Assembly (NCBI RefSeq): GCF_901933205.1
Contig: NC_044571.1
Location: forward strand, 55,241,994-55,305,993
Direction of reading: 5' to 3'
Length of the DNA: 64,000 nucleotides
From: Camarhynchus parvulus
Taxonomy: Eukaryota; Chordata; Aves; Passeriformes; Thraupidae
The notes under the pieces were generated by a model. That model was not told where the DNA came from, did no database searches, and worked only from the letters and a program-made list of their open reading frames with translations. Shown here one piece after another: positions 59,915 through 64,000 of the stretch. The translations under genes were made by a program, and so were the position numbers. Positions within the stretch are counted from its first letter, which is position 1, and every line of letters begins with the position of its first letter.

Positions 59915-62900
59915 AAAAAGTGTATCAATATCATATTGATCTTCTAATAGTTCAGAAATTGGTGTCTACATGGAAAATTTTGTACAGGAATCAAAATTAA
60001 AATTACTTTAAAAAAGGAAAAAATAAATAGAAAATGCTACTCAAAAGATCATAAAAACAAGAAGTTCTGCTGTGTAGGCATGGTGAAAAGTTGTGACTTT
60101 GCTCCTGACATTGCTGTTAAAAAAATACTTTTGGAGGCCACATTGACATGTCCTCAAACATATATTTAAAGTTATTGGATAGGACTTCATAAACAGACCT
60201 GTCAAAATCAGGGAATATTTTGCTGCATGCACTCAGGAACAGTTATCATGCTGATCATGTTGGAAAGAGCTTGCAATAAAAAAATGCAACACGTCTATGT
60301 CAAAGATTCACTCAATCCAGTAATAATGCTTATTATTTATTTTATTTAGCATTTCTTTCCTATAAAAATGCAACCGATTGTTTAGGCAAGACTGCAGCTA
60401 GGTAAACAAATTCCTAACCTTTTGTTCAAGAAAAAGACAGAACTACTTAATCTTAAAATCTGAAGAGTGGATGGAGACCTGTGAGGAAAGCCCGAAAGAC
60501 TAAAGATGTGATTTAGAGGCCTCCTCTTTTGTGCTCAGGAAATTTATAAAAAAAATTACTTTTTCAAAAAAAGATTAATTGATCTATAAAATAATTTAAT
60601 TTTTCTGATTCCTTATGGGTATATTCAGAGTTTTACCTGCTTATTTTAGTAATCTGAGAAAAGATTTTGAAGGCAAAAAAAGCAGTCAATCATGCAGACT
60701 TAAATGACACATGAAAACTTTCATTGAAATTCTTTTCCCGGTGTAGGTTCTTACTTTCTTCTGAAGAACCTTTGTTCTTGGAATGCTCTACTCGGATTTA
60801 CACCTCAATGTCACAGTCTCCAATTAACTTCGTATTACAGGTAAAAATAATTTTTTGTTTGTTTGCTGCTCCTGGTCTTACTATTTATCAACATTTCTTT
60901 TCCTCATGTTTTAATATTTGGAAAGGGGTGTTGTTCAGCTATTTTTCCAAGTAAAGGATATTTACACCAAGTAGTGCTCTTTTTTTAAGATATCCAGATG
61001 CAATTCTATGAGAAATGGCAGCAGTGTAGGCGGAGAATGCATTTGCAGAATCTCTATGACTGGTATTATACTATTAATATTGAAAAGGACGAGTAAATAA
61101 ATGGAAAAGTAGGCAATCTAACAGAAAATTCTTCTTTAGTAGATACCCCTGCAATTATTCAGCTGCTTTTGATTGCTCTGGATTTTTCTTAGTTTTTCCT
61201 TATTGTTCTCTTCTACTGGAAATATGTTGATGTGTAGTGAAAGCACTTTTAACCTGCAGAAATATCAAAGTTTGCCTTGCTTGTCTAGAACTGAGCAGCT
61301 CTGTTTGCATGAGAAATCAAATTTGTCAAACAATTATGTAATTGCTTTAGAGATTTCTGGAGAGAGCTGATTAACTTACTACTTATCTTTCTGTTGAATA
61401 AATACTACAGCTGAGTCAGGAATTCAGTATGAGAGGAAAATTTCATAAGACTGGCTATTATGAGTAGCTGATTATATTCCCACTGCAGAGGGTGAATGAA
61501 TTAGTCCCTGGATCTCTCAAGACATCTTAGAGTAATCTTGCAATACAGAAAATGTATTCCTCAGCTATTGATTTTGTCCTAACAGTTCACAAGGGCCTTG
61601 CTCCAAGATAGTTCCTAGTCAGATGGCTGATAACTAAGAAGGAATACCTCACATAAACATGTTTTTCTTGTGGCCTGATTAAATTTAAAGTAATATTTTC
61701 CAGAACCAGTCATCAAGATTCCATGAAACTGAGTAGTACAGGGCCTATTAAATATTTATTTTACCTGAATGAATTCTTTTCATAGAACGAAAAATTTGAA
61801 AAATAATTTAGATGAAAAGAGTCTTTTGGATGAAATGCAATCCTCAGTTGTCATTTTTGTTGTTTTTTTTTTTTCAGTCATTTAAAGAATCTGGAAATAA
61901 GATCATTTTAATTTTTTCTCTGCACACACACACAACTCATTTTCTAAGAGCGCTTCCTAAATTATTTGCCTATCCCATGTACTGGAAATTTAAACCTCTG
62001 AAATTCTGCATTTTATTTGGTTAAAGTAAAACTTTCTACATAACACATTTTCATATATTTAAAGCATGTACTATTTCTCTGTTCTGCATTAGAAACGTAA
62101 CACTGACATGTACATATAAATATTTTTACTCAGAATTTTTTTGAGTTTTGAGTTTTTCTCTGGTGGCAGTGATTACACATATCCTCTGTTGTGCATAAGA
62201 AAATAATTTTTCTATTAGAAAATAGATTTTGAGGTATAAAATAAATTTCTATTAATGTGGTAAGAAAGCATTTCTTGCCACTTTATGAAAATGTATTTTG
62301 AAAAAAAAATAGGAGAACTGAATTAAATACTATGGTATAGGGAAAATACAAGGACTCTTTTTTATTTTTTTTTATGTGCCAGTTATCCTGAGTCATCCGG
62401 GTAATTGCATTAAAGTGTTAAGTTTTGCCAAAATGTGTTCAGTAGAGCGCAGCCTGTGAAGTTCTTGACTTACATCTTTGGAAGTTGTACTATTTGCTTC
62501 AGGAGACTGAACACCCAGTTTGCTAAACTAGTATGATTAAGGCTGGTTTTTGTCTTTTTAAAAATTTCCATCTTCCGTTTAAGCACTGTGGTCTTTTTTT
62601 TTTCCTGTTTAAGAATTTTAATTATGGATCTGATCTCTGACACTATATGACATATAAGCCAGTGATTAAAAAAAGAAATTGGTCCTAAATCATAATTCAG
62701 GAAAACATTCCTTTAAAACTACTGACGTATTTTGTTGGTGAGGAATTACCTAAGTTCCCCTGAATTTGTTTTCTCTCCCTTTGTCTTTATCAAGGTACTT
62801 TTCTTTTTTTATACTTGACTCTATTTAGACAAGTTATGTGCAAACATTTCAGATAACTCTGGATTTCAAAATAAGTGACAGTAAGACATTTTCAACAATA

Positions 62901-63330
62901 TCTTTCACCCTTTTTGAATTACTGTTATTCAGAGCAGACAGACCCTAAGATATATTTCTTTATTTGAAATAAAAGGACTATGAAATAAGGGGCTTGATTC
63001 AGCTCACAACTGGAACTATCAAGTGAATTATTTTTTTTAATAAACAAAGTATTCCATACTGAATATTCTAAAATTGAGAGTATTGTTAAAATAATTAAAA
63101 CAGCAGCAACAACAATTTAGCTTTTCATCCACCCGGATCTACTATTTATGTAGCTATCAAATATCTCAGGCTAAGAATTTCTATAAAAACATAGTCTAAA
63201 TAAATCCTGACATATTTGTTATAACAGCTGGTTTCTTTGTAAACTGCTGTTAAACCTTGGCCCAAGGTTCTTCTCTATACTCCTTCCTTAGACAAAATAC
63301 AGCAACATATTTCAAAATTATAGCACTTGC

Positions 63331-63373
63331 TATGTTTCTCAGATTTTTATGTTTCTCAGATTTTTATGTTTCT
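63331..63373. repeat. 17-bp tandem repeat, 2.5 copies
   Basis: TATGTTTCTCAGATTTT occurs twice in perfect tandem (63331-63347 and 63348-63364) with a third partial copy TATGTTTCT. Identity of the units indicates a recent duplication. Confidence 0.93.
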
Positions 63374-64000
63374 TTTCACCATTTTTATGCACTGTCAAAA
63401 GGCACAAAAATATTACTGCAGTAAAGCTTATATATGAAGAGTGTGCATATATTATTAAGATAAACATAGAACAAGAGGTGCTGTGTGTTTTTCAGTTCTT
63501 GCTGTTGCTGCACTATCCAGCTGTCAAATTCTGAATAATACTCTAGCATTTTAGAAACATTACAAATGTGTTATGAGTGCTTTAATATCTCACAAGATAG
63601 TTTTATATCCCAATAAAAGCTGCATTTACATTTGGTTGTTTGTATTTTTAGGCTACTTAAATGCCCAGAGAGTGAATATAGGACGCTCTGTATTTATTGC
63701 AGTGAGGTCAAGAGAGAGGCAATCTCTCTGCAAAGCTGCAGTACCTTTGCATATCGCGGTTTCATAGGTGCCCTCAGTCTCACCTTCAGACAGACAGCTA
63801 TTCCCTGTGCCAGCTAATCCAGCCTGGATGTCCCTCAGCAAACTGTCAATTATGTTAAACTGTGTCAACCTGTATGTATTGTGTAATTTTCCATTCTGAA
63901 TTATTGTCTACTAAATAGAGTCAGCAGCAAATATTGAACTCTTGCCATACGCTCTAGGGGAAGCAATGTAGAAAATTTATACATTCTTTTAACATCAGCC

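Larger units (their letters stand above)
59312..64000. other. 4.7 kb of AT-rich sequence, no gene seen
   Basis: No gene or interspersed repeat recognised. Holds an AC microsatellite (59884-59914) and a 17-bp tandem duplication (63331-63373). Frames of 60-76 codons on both strands lack domains. The last 300 bases are slightly GC-richer but unassigned. Confidence 0.5.

Overview
This is AT-rich vertebrate nuclear DNA, almost certainly from a bird and most likely a passerine. The main evidence is the set of interspersed repeats. At least fifteen CR1 (chicken-repeat-1) LINE segments are recognisable, several with the CR1 3' signature of short ATTCTATG-type repeats. Six LTR-like segments belong to endogenous-retrovirus families I know from bird genomes. 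These family assignments are by recognition from memory, not by a database search.

I find no host protein-coding gene. No open reading frame exceeds about 140 codons. The longest ones lie inside LTRs, CR1 copies or simple repeats, or have no recognisable domain. I recognise no tRNA, rRNA, known microRNA or CRISPR array. The window looks like an intergenic gene desert or the inside of a very large intron, shaped by decayed transposable elements and simple repeats.

Layout. 0.6-1.4 kb and 4.1-4.9 kb: plus-strand CR1 copies with internal deletions. 9.5-10.2 kb: minus-strand CR1. 12.0 kb: CR1 tail. 13.3-14.1 kb: probable minus-strand CR1 endonuclease-region remnant. 15.36-16.03 kb: solo LTR with TG/CA ends and a 5-bp target duplication. 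16.5-17.0 kb: old CR1. 17.62-18.22 kb: LTR of a second family. 20.2 kb and 23.8-24.6 kb: CR1. 29.3-30.0 kb: TTCC repeat fused to a truncated LTR of the second family. 33.8-35.0 kb: plus-strand CR1 split by a minus-strand CR1. 39.35-40.07 kb: third copy of the second LTR family, plus strand. 40.3-40.9 kb: minus-strand CR1. 42.9-43.1 kb: long homopurine GAGAAA repeat. 44.6, 47.5 and 50.9 kb: CR1 tails. 53.98-54.31 kb: probable LTR abutting a CR1 reverse-transcriptase fragment. 55.90-56.33 kb and 58.76-59.31 kb: two further LTRs.

No set of genes works together here. The points most worth a second look are structural: a zero-loop 34-bp palindrome (23.04 kb), a 19-bp perfect stem-loop (38.3 kb), a TG/TA/CA palindrome (27.24 kb), a 225-nt pure homopurine run (42.9 kb), the nested CR1 pair, and three differently truncated copies of one LTR family. 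I saw no convincing previously undescribed biological system.
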